Shown: positions 26,399 through 37,177 of the stretch, in pieces
How the letters are laid out: each line of letters begins with the position of its first letter
Position numbering within the stretch: the stretch's first letter is position 1
Assembly: GCF_000622225.1 (NCBI RefSeq)
Contig: NZ_JHWD01000009.1
Location: forward strand, 103,137 to 167,136
Direction: 5' to 3'
Length of the DNA: 64,000 nt
Source: Roseomonas mucosa ATCC BAA-692
GTDB taxonomy: Bacteria; Pseudomonadota; Alphaproteobacteria; Acetobacterales; Acetobacteraceae
Notes under the pieces: generated by a model
What the model saw: the letters and a program-made list of their open reading frames with translations, nothing else
The model's database searches: none
What the model was told of the DNA's origin: nothing
Position numbers and translations under genes: made by a program

Positions 26399-27437
26399 TC
26401 AGGCTCCGGCGATGTTCTTCTTCCACCACTCCGAGGTCGCGCTCTGCAGCTTGCCCAGCACGCTGTAGTCGGGTGGCAGCATCTTCACGTCGGCGGGCAG
26501 GGCGAGCTGCTCGCCCACCTTGCCGGTCAGCGGGCAGTTGTCCACCGTCGGCAGGTAGCCCATCTTCGCCGCGAATTCCGCCTGGGCGGAGGGCTCCAGC
26601 ATCGCGTTCAGGTACTTGTAGGCCGTCTCCTTGTTCGGCGCGTTCCTCGGGATGAGCATGCCGGAGACGTAGAGGATATTGCCCTCCCTGGGGAAGGAGG
26701 CCTTCACCGGGATGCCGGCATTCTGCCACATGATCACGCGCGCCAGCCAGATGATGCCGACATCGATCTCGCCCGACTTGATACCGGCGCCGATGGAATC
26801 GGTCGAGGGATAGAGGCGCAGCCCGTTGGCGTTCAGCTTGCCCATCATGTCGCGGGCGGCATCGGTATCGACCTTGTTCAGGTCGCCCGTGGCGGCCTGC
26901 GCCGCCGCCATCATCACGTAGAAGTAGTTGCCGTTCCCCAGCCCGACGCGGCCCTTGTACTTCGGGTCCAGCAGGTCCTTGAAGCTGGTGGGCGGGCTGC
27001 TGACCTTCTCGGGGTTATAGATCAGCACCTGCGGGCTGTAGATGTGCGGCGCATAGGCGTCGTTGCGCAGATGCGGCAGCACATGCGCGAGGTTCGGCAC
27101 CTTCTTCTCGTCGATCGGCTCGGCAAGGCCGGCGGCCGAGACCTCGTAGCCGCGGTTGGCCTGGGCGCAGGCCACGTCCACCGCGCCGCGCGGCAGGCGC
27201 CGCTGCGCGTAGAGCTTGGCGATGCGCGGGTCCTCGTCGCCGAGATCCTGCACCACGGTGATGCCCTTGGGCACCAGCAGGGGTTCCTCCACATTGGCGC
27301 GCAGCAGGTTGGCGTAGTCTCCGCCCCAGGTGCCGATCACCATCTGCTCCGCCGCGCGGGCGGGGCGGATGAAGGGCAGGCTCAGCGCGCCGGCGGCACC
27401 GGCCAGAACGAGGCGGCGGCCGGGGGTCAGGATCGTG

Positions 27438-27445
<8 letters not shown>
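26399..27445 (-). CDS. ABC transporter periplasmic substrate-binding protein (PotD-like)
   Basis: A 348-residue extracellular solute-binding protein. The N-terminus PGRRLVLAGAAGALSLPF has a twin-arginine and hydrophobic core, ending near ARAAEQ, so Tat export is plausible. The mature start MVIGTWGGDYANLL and later PSTDSIGAGIKSGEIDVGII and TWGYLPT-like MGYLPTVDN are typical of the PotD/opine-binding family. Its start at 27445 lies within the last codons of the ATPase gene (8-base overlap), with AAGGTGG upstream. It is third in the permease-ATPase-SBP-permease-GGT operon. Confidence 0.92.
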
Positions 27446-28552
<1,107 letters not shown>

Positions 28553-28556
<4 letters not shown>

Positions 28557-29383
28557 GCGACCACCCGCGACAGGCGCACATGGCGGTCGAGCACGGCGAG
28601 CGCGACGCCCACCAGCACCACCTGCGCCACCGCCACGGCGGCCACCAGCGGGTCGAGCCGGTATTGCAGGTATTGCAGCACGGAGATGGGCAGGGTGGTC
28701 ATGCCGGGCGCGATCAGGAACAGCGTCATCTCCAGGTTCTCGAAGGACACGATGAAGGCGAAGAGCGCGCCGGCGACGATGCCGCTGCGCATGGCGGGCA
28801 GGGTGACGCGCCAGACCACCAGGAAGGGCCGCGCCCCCAGGCTGGCCGCCGCCTCCTCCGCCGAACGGTCGTGGTTGGCGAGCGAGGCCAGGCAGAGCCG
28901 CACCACCCAGGGCAGGGCGATCAGCACATGGGCGGCGACCATCAGCCAGACCGAGCCGCTGACCGCCACCTGCGTCCGTTCCTCGAACAGGATGGCCAGC
29001 ACATAGATGCCGAGGCCGATGGCGATGCCCGGCATGGTGAGCGGCGCAAGCAGCAGGGTGGAGACCAGGGAGCGGCCGGGGAAGCTGTAGCGCGACAGGC
29101 CGATTCCCGCCGGCACGCCGATCAGCAGGCTGATCGCCACGGCGGCCAGCGCCACCATCAGGCTGGTCTGCAACGGACCGCCGAACTCCGGGATGATCCG
29201 CGCGTACCAGTGCAGCGTGTAGCCGCGCGGCGGGAAGGTGATCAGAGTCTCGTCGAAGACGCTCAGGTAGAGGGTGAGGACGAGCGGCACGAAGATCAGC
29301 GCGAGGCCGGCCGCCGTCAGCGCGGCCACCAGCCATCGTTGCAGGAGCTGCCCTGTGTCCGATGCGGGAACGGTCTGGCTCAA
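28553..29383 (-). CDS. ABC transporter permease (PotC-like)
   Basis: Second inner-membrane subunit of the importer, about 276 residues and six membrane segments. The EAA loop is AEEAAASLGARPFLVVWRV, followed by LPAMRSGIVAGALFAFIVSF. No ATG precedes the first membrane helix closely; TTG 29383 (LSQTVPASDTGQLL) has GAGG about eight bases before it and is the best start. It is the first gene of the operon. The promoter should lie in the 278 bases before the divergent M24 peptidase gene. Confidence 0.88.
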
Positions 29384-29661
29384 GGGTCTCGCCTCTGCAC
29401 CCGTGCAAGGCAGAAGATCATCATCGCGCGCCTCATTCCTGTGCTTGTGGCACCCGTATCCCTGTCGCGCCTTCCGGCATGGCAGCCCATCCGCCGGAAA
29501 GAAGCAACGCCAAAGCCTTCGTGGAAACTCTGGCAAAAGCAATCACTGTGCCATGCGGTGCAGCATGGGCCCGGCCCGTTCCGCAGGCGCGTGCGAGGCG
29601 CTGGCGTCCCTGAATGCTTTCTCCTAGCGTCCTGCGCGCAAGGTTGGGAAAGGGGTCCGGG

Positions 29662-30879
29662 ATGGTCGCGGGTGTGGGCGGATCGAGCTTCGAGGCGGAG
29701 CTGGCGCGTCTGGTGCCGATGGCGGAACAGGTCGCGCCGATCTCGACCGAAGAGCTGAAGGCCCGGGTGGCGAAGGCCCAGGCGCTGATGCGGGAACAGG
29801 GGATCGGCGCGCTCTACCTCGATACCTCCACGAACCTCGCCTACTTCACCGGCATCGGCCTGAAGCTGACTGAGCGGCTGCACGGCGCCATCATCCCGGC
29901 CGAGGGCGGGATCGCCTATCTCAGCCCCGCCTTCGAGGAGCCGAAGACGCGGGAATACATGCGCTTCGGCGACGATGTGCGCGTCTGGGAGGAGCACGAG
30001 GACCCGGCCGCGCTGGTGATCGAGACGGTGCGCGGCATGGGGCACGAGGGCGGCACCATCGCCATCGATCCGGCGACACCCTTCTTCACCGTGGACGGGC
30101 TGCGCCGCGCGGGAAACAGCTTCGGCTTCACCAGCGCGGCCACGATCACCGAGGCCTGCCGCCAGGTGAAGTCCCCGGCCGAGATCGCCATCATGCAGGC
30201 GGCCAACGACATCACGCTGGAGGTCCACAAGGCCACGGCGCGCGCGCTCTCCGTGGGGGTGGGCACGGCGGAGGTGAAGGCCTTCCTCGACGCGGCGCAC
30301 CGCAGGCTGGGCGGCGTGCCGGCGGGCGGCGCCGCGCAGTTCGGCGAGGCCACGGCCTATCCGCATGGCGTGCCCTACGAGCAGGTGCTCCGGGACGGCG
30401 ACATGGTCCTGGTCGATACCGGCTGCACCCTGCATGGCTACCGCTCCGACATCACCCGCACCTATGTCTTCGGCGATCCCACGCCGCGCCAGCGCGAGAT
30501 CTGGGAGCTGGAGCAGCGCGCCCAGCTCGCCGGCTTCGCCGCGGCGAAGCTCGGCGCGCCCTGCGAGGCGGTGGATGCCGGCGCGCGCGGCGTGATCGAG
30601 GCTGCGGGCTTCGGCCCCGGCTACAAGACTCCCGGCCTGCCGCACCGCACGGGCCACGGCATCGGGCTCGACGTGCACGAGGCCTCCTTCATGGTGCGCG
30701 GCAACCGCACGCCGCTGGAGGTGGGCATGTGCTTCTCCATCGAGCCGATGATGTGCCTCTATGGCGAGTTCGGCGTCCGGCTGGAGGACATCGCCTACAT
30801 GACGGAAGGCGGGGCGCGCTGGTTCACCCGGCCCTGCCATTCGGTGGACGATCCCTTCGGCGTGGAGACCGCGCGATGA
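29662..30879 (+). CDS. M24 peptidase (Xaa-Pro dipeptidase/aminopeptidase type)
   Basis: A pita-bread-fold metallopeptidase, 405 residues. An N-terminal creatinase-like domain occupies residues 1 to about 165. Metal ligands are Asp in LVDTGCTLHGYRSDITRT (two Asp, about 252 and 263), His in HRTGHGIGLDVHE (about 333), Glu in FSIEPMM and Glu in RLEDIAYMTEGG. The set is complete, so it should be active, with Xaa-Pro dipeptides or a related amide as likely substrate. ATG 29662 follows GGAAAGGGG; ATG 29614 is possible. Its stop overlaps the next amidohydrolase start (ATGA). It is divergent from the ABC operon. Confidence 0.92.
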   Translation: MVAGVGGSSFEAELARLVPMAEQVAPISTEELKARVAKAQALMREQGIGALYLDTSTNLAYFTGIGLKLTERLHGAIIPAEGGIAYLSPAFEEPKTREYMRFGDDVRVWEEHEDPAALVIETVRGMGHEGGTIAIDPATPFFTVDGLRRAGNSFGFTSAATITEACRQVKSPAEIAIMQAANDITLEVHKATARALSVGVGTAEVKAFLDAAHRRLGGVPAGGAAQFGEATAYPHGVPYEQVLRDGDMVLVDTGCTLHGYRSDITRTYVFGDPTPRQREIWELEQRAQLAGFAAAKLGAPCEAVDAGARGVIEAAGFGPGYKTPGLPHRTGHGIGLDVHEASFMVRGNRTPLEVGMCFSIEPMMCLYGEFGVRLEDIAYMTEGGARWFTRPCHSVDDPFGVETAR

Positions 30880-32105
30880 GCCTGTTCCTGTTCACCGGCG
30901 GCTGGATCCTCGATCCACGCGATGGAAGGCTGCGCGGTGGCGTCGAGGTGCTGGTCGAGGACAAGGAGATCCGCGAGGTATCCGACCGGCCCATCCAGAG
31001 CGAGGCGGCGACGCGCGTCCCGCTCGGCGGCCGTGTGCTGATGCCCGGGCTGATCGACGCGCATGTGCATGTGGTGGCGGCCATGGCCAACCTCGCCGCC
31101 AATGCGCTGCAGCCTTCCTCCCTCGCCGCCTTCCGCGCGGCGGCGGTGATGCGGGGCATGCTGATGCGCGGCTTCACCACCGTGCGCGACCTCGCGGGCG
31201 CCGATCGTGGCCTGGCCGATGCGCAAGCGATGGGGCTTTTCGACGGCCCGCGCCTGATCGTCTGCGGCAAGGCGCTGTCGCAGACCGGCGGCCACAGCGA
31301 TGGCCGCGCCCGTTCCGACAACCGCGCGCCGCCGGAGCGCCGCGTCGGTACGATGGGGCGGCTGGTGGACGGCGTCGATGCGGTGCGCCGCGCGGCGCGC
31401 GAGGAGCTGCGCGAGGGCGCCGACTTCATCAAGGTGATGGCCAATGGCGGCGTCGCCTCGCCCACCGACCCGATCCACATGCTGCAGTTCTCGCGCGACG
31501 AGCTGAAGGCGGCGGTGGAGGAGGCGGAGAACTCCGGCACCTATGTCTCGGCGCATCTCTACACGGACGAGGCGATCCGCCGCGCCGTGGAATGCGGCGT
31601 GCGCTCGCTGGAACACTGCAACCTGATCCGCCCCGAGACGGCACGGCTGGCGGTGGAGCGCGGCTGCTACGCCGTGCCGACGCTGATCACCTACGAGATC
31701 CTGGCCACCGAGGGCGCGAAGTGGGGCCTTGGCCCCGACAGCGTGGCGAAGATCGAGACCGTCCGGCGCGGCGGCCTCGAATCCCTCGCCATCATGCGCG
31801 AGGCCGGGCTGGAGATGGCCTATGGCAGCGACCTGCTGGGCGAGATGCATGGCTACCAGTCCGGCGAGTTCGAGCTCCGCTCCCGCGTCCTGCCCGGCAT
31901 CGAGGTGCTGCGTTCCGCCACCACCGTCGCGGCGAAGGTCTGCGGGCTGGAAGGCCGCGCCGGCATCATCGAGCCGGGGGCGGATGCCGACCTCCTCGTG
32001 GTGGAAGGCAATCCGCTGGAGGACTGGAGCCTGCTCGAAGGTCAGGGCAACCGCATCCCGGCGATCATGCAGGCGGGCCGCTTCGTGAAGCGGGAACTGG
32101 CCTGA
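30876..32105 (+). CDS. metal-dependent amidohydrolase (cog1228, dipeptidase-like), paralog 1
   Basis: A 409-residue TIM-barrel hydrolase. The metal site is seen as MPGLIDAHVHVV (HxH), the bridging Lys region FIKVMANGGVASPTDPI, VSAHLYTDEAI and SLEHCNL (His), and AYGSDLLGEM (Asp). The GKALSQTGGHSD stretch marks the cog1228 clade, whose characterised members cleave Xaa-Pro or Xaa-Arg/Lys dipeptides. Imidazolonepropionase is a more distant relation. It is translationally coupled to the M24 peptidase, so the two probably act on the same imported material. It is homologous along its length to the gene at 32487. Confidence 0.9.
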   Translation: MSLFLFTGGWILDPRDGRLRGGVEVLVEDKEIREVSDRPIQSEAATRVPLGGRVLMPGLIDAHVHVVAAMANLAANALQPSSLAAFRAAAVMRGMLMRGFTTVRDLAGADRGLADAQAMGLFDGPRLIVCGKALSQTGGHSDGRARSDNRAPPERRVGTMGRLVDGVDAVRRAAREELREGADFIKVMANGGVASPTDPIHMLQFSRDELKAAVEEAENSGTYVSAHLYTDEAIRRAVECGVRSLEHCNLIRPETARLAVERGCYAVPTLITYEILATEGAKWGLGPDSVAKIETVRRGGLESLAIMREAGLEMAYGSDLLGEMHGYQSGEFELRSRVLPGIEVLRSATTVAAKVCGLEGRAGIIEPGADADLLVVEGNPLEDWSLLEGQGNRIPAIMQAGRFVKRELA

Positions 32106-32135
32106 GGCCTGCGCTTTATGTTCGGCGTTGCGCCG

Positions 32136-32457
32136 TCCCGGGTGAAAGGCGCTGCCTTTCCCCCGGACCCCCTATCCGCCAGGACGCTGCGCGCCCTGGA
32201 CCCGATGAGTTGGTCCTTGCTGCGGCCGGATCGCGCCGGAGAGCCTGGCTCTCCGGCGGACTGCCGGTGCCACCAGCGCGGACAGGGTGCCTTTCTTCTT
32301 TCCAAGAGCCCCGCGTCTCCACCTGCTTCCAGGGATCAGGCGACAGGCTGACGACAACCACACAGAGCCAACGAAAGCCCGGGGTCCGGGGACCGGCTCC
32401 GGTCCCCGGCGGAGAGGGGGTCCGGGGCGAGAGGCGGCGCCTCTCCCCCGGCGGCCC
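32136..32457 (+). repeat. R1 dispersed repeat, copy c
   Basis: Fills the gap between two convergent amidohydrolase genes. Left: AAAGGCGCTGCCTTTCCCCC, GGACCCCCTATCCGCC, inner hairpin degenerate (AGGACGCTGCGCGCCCTGG). Core: GATCGCGCCGGAGAGCC with CCGGAGAGCCTGGCTCTCCG stem, then CTTTCTTCTTTCCAAGAGCC. Right: AAAGCCCGGGGTCCGGGG, CCGGCTCCGG, CCCCGGCGGAGAGGGGGTCC and closing hairpin GAGGCGGCGCCTC. It lies where both genes need terminators; no other terminator is visible. Confidence 0.88.
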
Positions 32458-32486
32458 GCCATGAAGAGCGCGACGCGACGGCCCGC

Positions 32487-33713
32487 TCAACCGCCCTTCA
32501 TGAAGACGCCGCCCTTCAGGATCATCGGCATGTGCCGCCCCTGGAAGGTCAGCAGCGACAGGTCTTCCAGCGGATTGCCGTCCACCACGATCAGGTCGGC
32601 ATGGGCACCGGCGGCGACGGTGCCGATCCGGCCTTCCATGCGGCAGAGCTTCGCGGCGATATGGGTGGCGGCGGCGATCACCATCTGCGGCGGCAGGACC
32701 TTGCCGCGGATCACGAACTCCTCCGACTGGTGACGGTGCATGGCGCCGAGCAGGTCGCTGCCATAGGCCATGGGCAGGCCCGCCGCCTGCATGCGGGCGA
32801 GGGATTCCATCCCGGCCAGGCGCACATCGTCCACCTTCGCCACGGCCTCGGCGCCGATGCCGAGCTCCTCGCCCTCGGAGGAGAGCTTGTCATAGGTGAC
32901 CAGGGTCGGCACGGCGACGGCGCCCTGCTCCGCGGCGAAGCGCGCGGTGGCCTCGGTGATCAGGTTGCAGTGTTCCAGCGAATGGACGCCACATTCCACG
33001 GCGCGGCGGATGCCCTCGTCCGTGTAGAGATGCGCCGAGACATAGGTGCCGGCATTGCGCGCCTCCTCGACCGCGGCGCTGATCTCCTCGCGCGAGAAAC
33101 CCAGGAAATGGATCGGGTCGGTGGGCGAGGCGACGCCGCCATTGGCCATGATCTTCACGAAGCGGGCGCCGGACTTGATCTCCTCCCGCGCCGCGCGCCG
33201 CACCTCCGGCACGCCGTCGCAGAGCCGGCCCAGCGCGCCGAGCCGCGTGTTGAAGCGCGGCGGGGTGTTGTCGAAGGGGCCGCGGAAGTCGCAATGCCCC
33301 CCGCTCTGGCTCAGCGCCTTGCCGGAGATGACGAGGCGCGGCGCGGGGAAGAGCCCTTCCTCCACCGCCACGACCTGACCGTGATCGGCGCCGCCGACAT
33401 CGCGCACGGTGGTGAAGCCGCGCATCAGCATCTGGTGCAGCAGGCGGATGGAACGCGCCATCACCAGCGAATCCGGCAGGGTGGCGCATTTGGCCAGGCT
33501 GGCATCGATGGCGTTGATATGGACGTGGCAGTCGATCAGCCCGGGCATCAGCACCTTGCCCGACAGGTCGATGGTGCTGGCGCCCTGCGGCGCGCGGGCG
33601 CTGGGCGAGACCTCGCGGATCAGGCCGTTCTCGATCACCACCCCTTGCGGGGCCGAGGGCTCCGGCGCGGTGCCATCGACGATCCGGGCATGGGCGAGGA
33701 AGAGGCTGGTCAT
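32487..33713 (-). CDS. metal-dependent amidohydrolase (cog1228, dipeptidase-like), paralog 2
   Basis: A 408-residue paralog of the gene at 30876, with the same landmarks: MPGLIDCHVHINAID, GFTTVRDVGGADHG, GKALSQSGGHCD, FVKIMANGGVASPTDPI, VSAHLYTDEGI, SLEHCNLI, AYGSDLLGAMH and the C-terminal ADLIVVDGNPLEDLSLL. The metal-binding set is intact. The start at 33713 has GGAG seven bases upstream; an ATG 12 bases earlier is less well placed. It converges on paralog 1 across R1 copy c and is divergent from the Lrp/AsnC gene, which may control it. Confidence 0.9.
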   Translation of the reverse strand: MTSLFLAHARIVDGTAPEPSAPQGVVIENGLIREVSPSARAPQGASTIDLSGKVLMPGLIDCHVHINAIDASLAKCATLPDSLVMARSIRLLHQMLMRGFTTVRDVGGADHGQVVAVEEGLFPAPRLVISGKALSQSGGHCDFRGPFDNTPPRFNTRLGALGRLCDGVPEVRRAAREEIKSGARFVKIMANGGVASPTDPIHFLGFSREEISAAVEEARNAGTYVSAHLYTDEGIRRAVECGVHSLEHCNLITEATARFAAEQGAVAVPTLVTYDKLSSEGEELGIGAEAVAKVDDVRLAGMESLARMQAAGLPMAYGSDLLGAMHRHQSEEFVIRGKVLPPQMVIAAATHIAAKLCRMEGRIGTVAAGAHADLIVVDGNPLEDLSLLTFQGRHMPMILKGGVFMKGG

Positions 33714-34015
33714 GCTGTTCTCCATCTCGGGGCGCGGGCAGGGCGCCTTCCGCCGCGCCACCATGGCCGGGGTGGCGAGGCTAGTGCAGTTGCGCCGCGG
33801 GTGGGACCGCCCGGCGGCGTGGAAGCGCCGATGCAGGCTTCGTGCCGCCCGCTCCCCCCGGCGTTGCCACAGGCGCCGCACACCCCTCGCATGATCTCGC
33901 CTGGGGCGAAGGGATTTCGGGCAAGGCAGGAAGTGTGGCCCGATCCTTCGGCCGGAGCGGCCGCTGTCCGGAGGATTGATGGTGCTATAGGCGTTCCGCG
34001 AAAGGATCGTCAGCC
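33714..34015. other. divergent control region, amidohydrolase 2 / Lrp
   Basis: 302 bases with no gene and no R1/R2 repeat. AT-richer sequence near its right end (GGATTGATGGTGCTATAGGC, 33973-33992) is a plausible place for the lrp-like gene's promoter. Lrp-type regulators often bind their own divergent promoter region. I could not define an operator. Confidence 0.4.
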
Positions 34016-34471
34016 ATGGACGAGATCGACAAGCGCCTGCTGCGCCTGCTCCAGCGCGATGGGCGGATGACCAATGTGGAACTGGCCCGGCAGGCGCATC
34101 TCAGCCCGCCTGCCACGCATGAGCGCATCCGCCGCCTGCAGCAGGACGGCGTGATCGAGGGCTATTCGGTGCGGCTGAATGCCGGGAAGCTGCAGCGCGC
34201 ACTGCTGATCTTCGTCGAGGTCACGCTGGACCGGACCAGCGCCCGCGTCTTCGAGGATTTCGGGGCCGCGGTGCGGCGGACGCCGGAAATCATGGAATGC
34301 CACATGGTGGCGGGCGGCTTCGACTACCTGATCAAGGTGCGGGTGCGCGACATGGCCGCCTACCGGCATTTCCTGGGCACGGTGCTGGTGGGACTGCCCG
34401 GCATCCGGCAGACGCACACCTACACGGTCATGGAGGAGGTGAAGAACACCACCGAATTCGCCATCGACTGA
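34016..34471 (+). CDS. Lrp/AsnC family transcriptional regulator
   Basis: A 151-residue feast/famine regulator. It has an N-terminal HTH (DEIDKRLLRLLQRDGRMTNV then ELARQAHLSPPATHERIRRL) and a C-terminal RAM ligand/oligomerisation domain (VMECHMVAGGFDYLIKV-like EIMECHMVAGGFDYLIKVRV, LPGIRQTHTYTVMEEVKNT). It binds an amino acid as effector. It is most like Lrp/PutR-type regulators, which fits control of a peptide/proline/arginine-use island. ATG 34016 opens the HTH helix directly. The MFS gene follows after 110 bases. Confidence 0.93.
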   Translation: MDEIDKRLLRLLQRDGRMTNVELARQAHLSPPATHERIRRLQQDGVIEGYSVRLNAGKLQRALLIFVEVTLDRTSARVFEDFGAAVRRTPEIMECHMVAGGFDYLIKVRVRDMAAYRHFLGTVLVGLPGIRQTHTYTVMEEVKNTTEFAID

Positions 34472-34581
34472 CCGTCGCCCCGCCGCCCCCTCGCCAGGCT
34501 CCGCATCCTCGGATACCGGTGGTGAAAAGCCCGGCTCCGCGCCCGCAGGCGGAAGGGCCGGAACCCTGGGAGGCATGCCGC

Positions 34582-35832
34582 GTGACCGGCAAGACCGCGA
34601 ACATCGCCCTGATCACCCTGGCGCAGGTGCTGGCGCTCTGCCTCTGGTTCTCCGGCACCGCCGCCGGGCCGGGCATGCTGCGGGAGGCGCAGGCGCTGGG
34701 CCTCGGGCTGGGGCCGGGCTTCCAGGCCTGGCTGACCGGCGCGGTGCAGGCGGGCTTCGTGCTGGGCACGCTGCTCAGCGCCTCGCTGGCCCTGCCGGAC
34801 CGCACCGACCCGCGTCGCCTCTTCGCCGCCTGCGCCCTGCTCGGCGCCCTGGCCAATGCCGCCATCGCGCTCCTGCCGCTGGAGGCGTGGACCGCCATCG
34901 CCGCGCGCTTCGTCACCGGCCTGGCTTTGGCCGGGGTCTATCCGGTGGGCATGAAGCTCGCCATCGGCTGGGCGGACAAGGGCGATGCCGGGCTGCTGGT
35001 CGGGCTCCTGGTGGGCGGGCTGACCCTGGGCTCGGCCTCGCCGCATCTGGCGCTCGCCCTGACCGGCGCGGCGGGCGGGCCGGATGCCGCGCCGGACTGG
35101 AGGCTGGCGCTGGGCGCGGCCTCGCTTGCCGCCCTGCTCGCCGCCGCGCTGATCGGGCGGACCCGGCTCGGCCCGCGCCACGCGCCCGCGCCGCCCTTCC
35201 GTCCCGGCGCGGCGCTGCAGCTCTGGCGCAACCGGGGCACGCGGCTCGCGACGCTCGGCTATCTCGGCCATATGTGGGAGCTCTATGCCATGTGGGCCTG
35301 GGTCGGCCTCTATCTCAGCGCCAGCTTCGCCGCCTGGCGCGGCGTTGCGCGGGTGGAGGCGGGCGAGGCCTCGTTGGCGACCTTCGCGGTGATCGCGGTG
35401 GGGGCGCTCGGCTCCATCGGTGCCGGGCTGCTGGCGGACCGCTGGGGCCGGGTGCGGACCACGGTGACGGCCATGGCGGTCTCGGGCATCTGCTGCCTGC
35501 TGGCCGGTCCCGCCTTCGGGCTGCACCCGTTGTTGCCGATCGCCCTCTGCCTGGTCTGGGGCGTCGCGGTTGTGGCGGATTCCGCGCAGTTCTCGGCCAG
35601 CGTGGCGGAGCTTTCCGAGCCGGGGCTGACCGGCACCATGCTGACGGTGCAGAACTGCCTGGGCTTCGCGCTGACGCTGGTGACGATCCACCTCATGCCC
35701 TCGCTCGTCGCCTGGAGCGGCTGGGGCGGGGCCTTCGCCCTGCTGGCGGTGGGGCCGCTGCTGGGCTGCCTCGCCATGCTTCGCCTGGGCCGCAGCCCGC
35801 TGGCGGCGCGGCTGGCCGGCGGCCGCGGATAA
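34582..35832 (+). CDS. MFS transporter
   Basis: A 416-residue major facilitator with about 12 hydrophobic segments. The first is IALITLAQVLALCLWFSGTA; the loop 2-3 region DRTDPRRLF is a weak version of the G-x-x-x-D-R motif; GLLADRWGRVRTTV near the middle is a good copy of the motif in loop 8-9. It resembles the CynX/NimT-like and sugar-phosphate-like MFS groups. The start is a GTG at 34582 with GGGAGG eight bases upstream, since no ATG precedes the first helix. It is located after the Lrp/AsnC gene and may export or import a product of the island. Confidence 0.85.
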   Translation: MTGKTANIALITLAQVLALCLWFSGTAAGPGMLREAQALGLGLGPGFQAWLTGAVQAGFVLGTLLSASLALPDRTDPRRLFAACALLGALANAAIALLPLEAWTAIAARFVTGLALAGVYPVGMKLAIGWADKGDAGLLVGLLVGGLTLGSASPHLALALTGAAGGPDAAPDWRLALGAASLAALLAAALIGRTRLGPRHAPAPPFRPGAALQLWRNRGTRLATLGYLGHMWELYAMWAWVGLYLSASFAAWRGVARVEAGEASLATFAVIAVGALGSIGAGLLADRWGRVRTTVTAMAVSGICCLLAGPAFGLHPLLPIALCLVWGVAVVADSAQFSASVAELSEPGLTGTMLTVQNCLGFALTLVTIHLMPSLVAWSGWGGAFALLAVGPLLGCLAMLRLGRSPLAARLAGGRG

Positions 35833-36046
35833 TGCGCCGGCCGCCGAGGCGGCTGCTGACGCAAGGATCTCGGGGTCCCGACCTTATGGGAATCCGCCTT
35901 CGGGCCGTGAGGCGGCGCCCGATAGACGCGGCAGGACGGTTCTGCTAGCGACCTGAGACGCGTTTCGGCATGTGGGACGGGCCTCGCCTCTCTGGCCATG
36001 CCGGGGCGACGTGGCGCCGCACGGGTTGTGGAAGGACAGGGGCCCC

Positions 36047-37108
36047 TTGGCCAAGAAATTCCTTGTCACGGGCGGTGCGGGCTTCATCGGCTCGGCGGTG
36101 GCGCGGCGGCTGATTCGCGAGACGCCGCACCGCGTTCTGGTGGTGGACAAGCTGACCTATGCGGGCAACCTCGCCTCGCTGGCGCCGGTGGCCGACGACC
36201 CACGCTTCGGCTTTTTGCGCGCCGATATCGCCGATGCCGCGGCGATGCGCGCGGCCATGGCGGAATTCCGCCCCGACGTGGTGATGCACCTCGCCGCCGA
36301 GAGCCATGTGGACCGTTCCATCGACGGGCCGGGGGAGTTCGTGCAGACCAACGTGGTCGGCACCTTCACCCTGCTGCAGGCGGCGCTGGAGCACTGGCGT
36401 GGGCTGCGGGGCGCGGAGCGGGACGGCTTCCGCTTCCACCATGTCTCGACCGACGAGGTCTTCGGCTCGCTGGGTGCGGAGGGGCTGTTCCGCGAGGACA
36501 CGCCCTATGACCCGCGCTCGCCCTATTCGGCCTCCAAGGCGGCCTCGGACCATTTCGTGCGGGCCTGGCACCACACCTACGGCCTGCCGGTGGTGGTGAC
36601 CAACTGCTCCAACAACTACGGCCCCTACCACTTCCCGGAGAAGCTGATCCCGCTCACCATCGTCAACGCGCTGGAGGGCCGGCCCCTGCCGGTCTATGGG
36701 CGTGGCGAGAACGTGCGGGACTGGCTCTATGTCGAGGACCATGCCGCGGCGCTGATCCTGGTGGCGGAGCAGGCGGCGGTGGGCGCGGGCTACAACATCG
36801 GCGGGCACAACGAGCGGCGGAACATCGACGTGGTGCGCGCCATCTGCGCCCTGCTGGACGAGATGGCGCCGAAGCTCGATGTGCCGCGCGAGAGCCTGAT
36901 CACCTTCGTCGCCGACCGGCCGGGCCATGACCTGCGCTATGCCATCGATGCCGGGAAGATCGCGCGCGAACTGGGCTGGCGGCCGGCGGAGAGCTTCGGG
37001 AGCGGGCTGCGCCGCACGGTGCGCTGGTATCTCGACAACCGCGGCTGGTGGGAGGCCGTGCGCTCCGGCGCCTATCGCGGCGAGCGGCTGGGACTGGCGC
37101 GGGGCTGA
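36047..37108 (+). CDS. rfbB: dTDP-glucose 4,6-dehydratase
   Basis: Converts dTDP-glucose to dTDP-4-keto-6-deoxyglucose for rhamnose-type sugars. The 353-residue SDR enzyme has Rossmann motif [16 protein letters not shown] at the N-terminus, [18 protein letters not shown], the catalytic STDEVFG (Asp-Glu) and [12 protein letters not shown] (Tyr-x3-Lys), and [18 protein letters not shown]. The start is TTG 36047 with GGAAGGA upstream; the Rossmann strand begins three codons later, which leaves little choice. rfbA follows after 69 bases. rfbC and rfbD are not in the window. Confidence 0.94.
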   Translation: MAKKFLVTGGAGFIGSAVARRLIRETPHRVLVVDKLTYAGNLASLAPVADDPRFGFLRADIADAAAMRAAMAEFRPDVVMHLAAESHVDRSIDGPGEFVQTNVVGTFTLLQAALEHWRGLRGAERDGFRFHHVSTDEVFGSLGAEGLFREDTPYDPRSPYSASKAASDHFVRAWHHTYGLPVVVTNCSNNYGPYHFPEKLIPLTIVNALEGRPLPVYGRGENVRDWLYVEDHAAALILVAEQAAVGAGYNIGGHNERRNIDVVRAICALLDEMAPKLDVPRESLITFVADRPGHDLRYAIDAGKIARELGWRPAESFGSGLRRTVRWYLDNRGWWEAVRSGAYRGERLGLARG

Positions 37109-37177
37109 AGGCGGGCCGTGATTCCGCCACAGGATGGCCCGCAGGATCGCGAAAGAACGGGAACGGGGATCACGGGC

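Noticed and set aside
29384-29661. A sigma-54 type promoter (TGGCAC near 29442) in the transporter/peptidase divergent region
   Set aside because: The second half TTGC is not at the required spacing.
30729-30875. A longer N-terminus for amidohydrolase paralog 1
   Set aside because: The extension lies wholly inside the M24 peptidase gene, and the family start MSLFLFTGG at 30876 overlaps the upstream stop in the usual ATGA manner.
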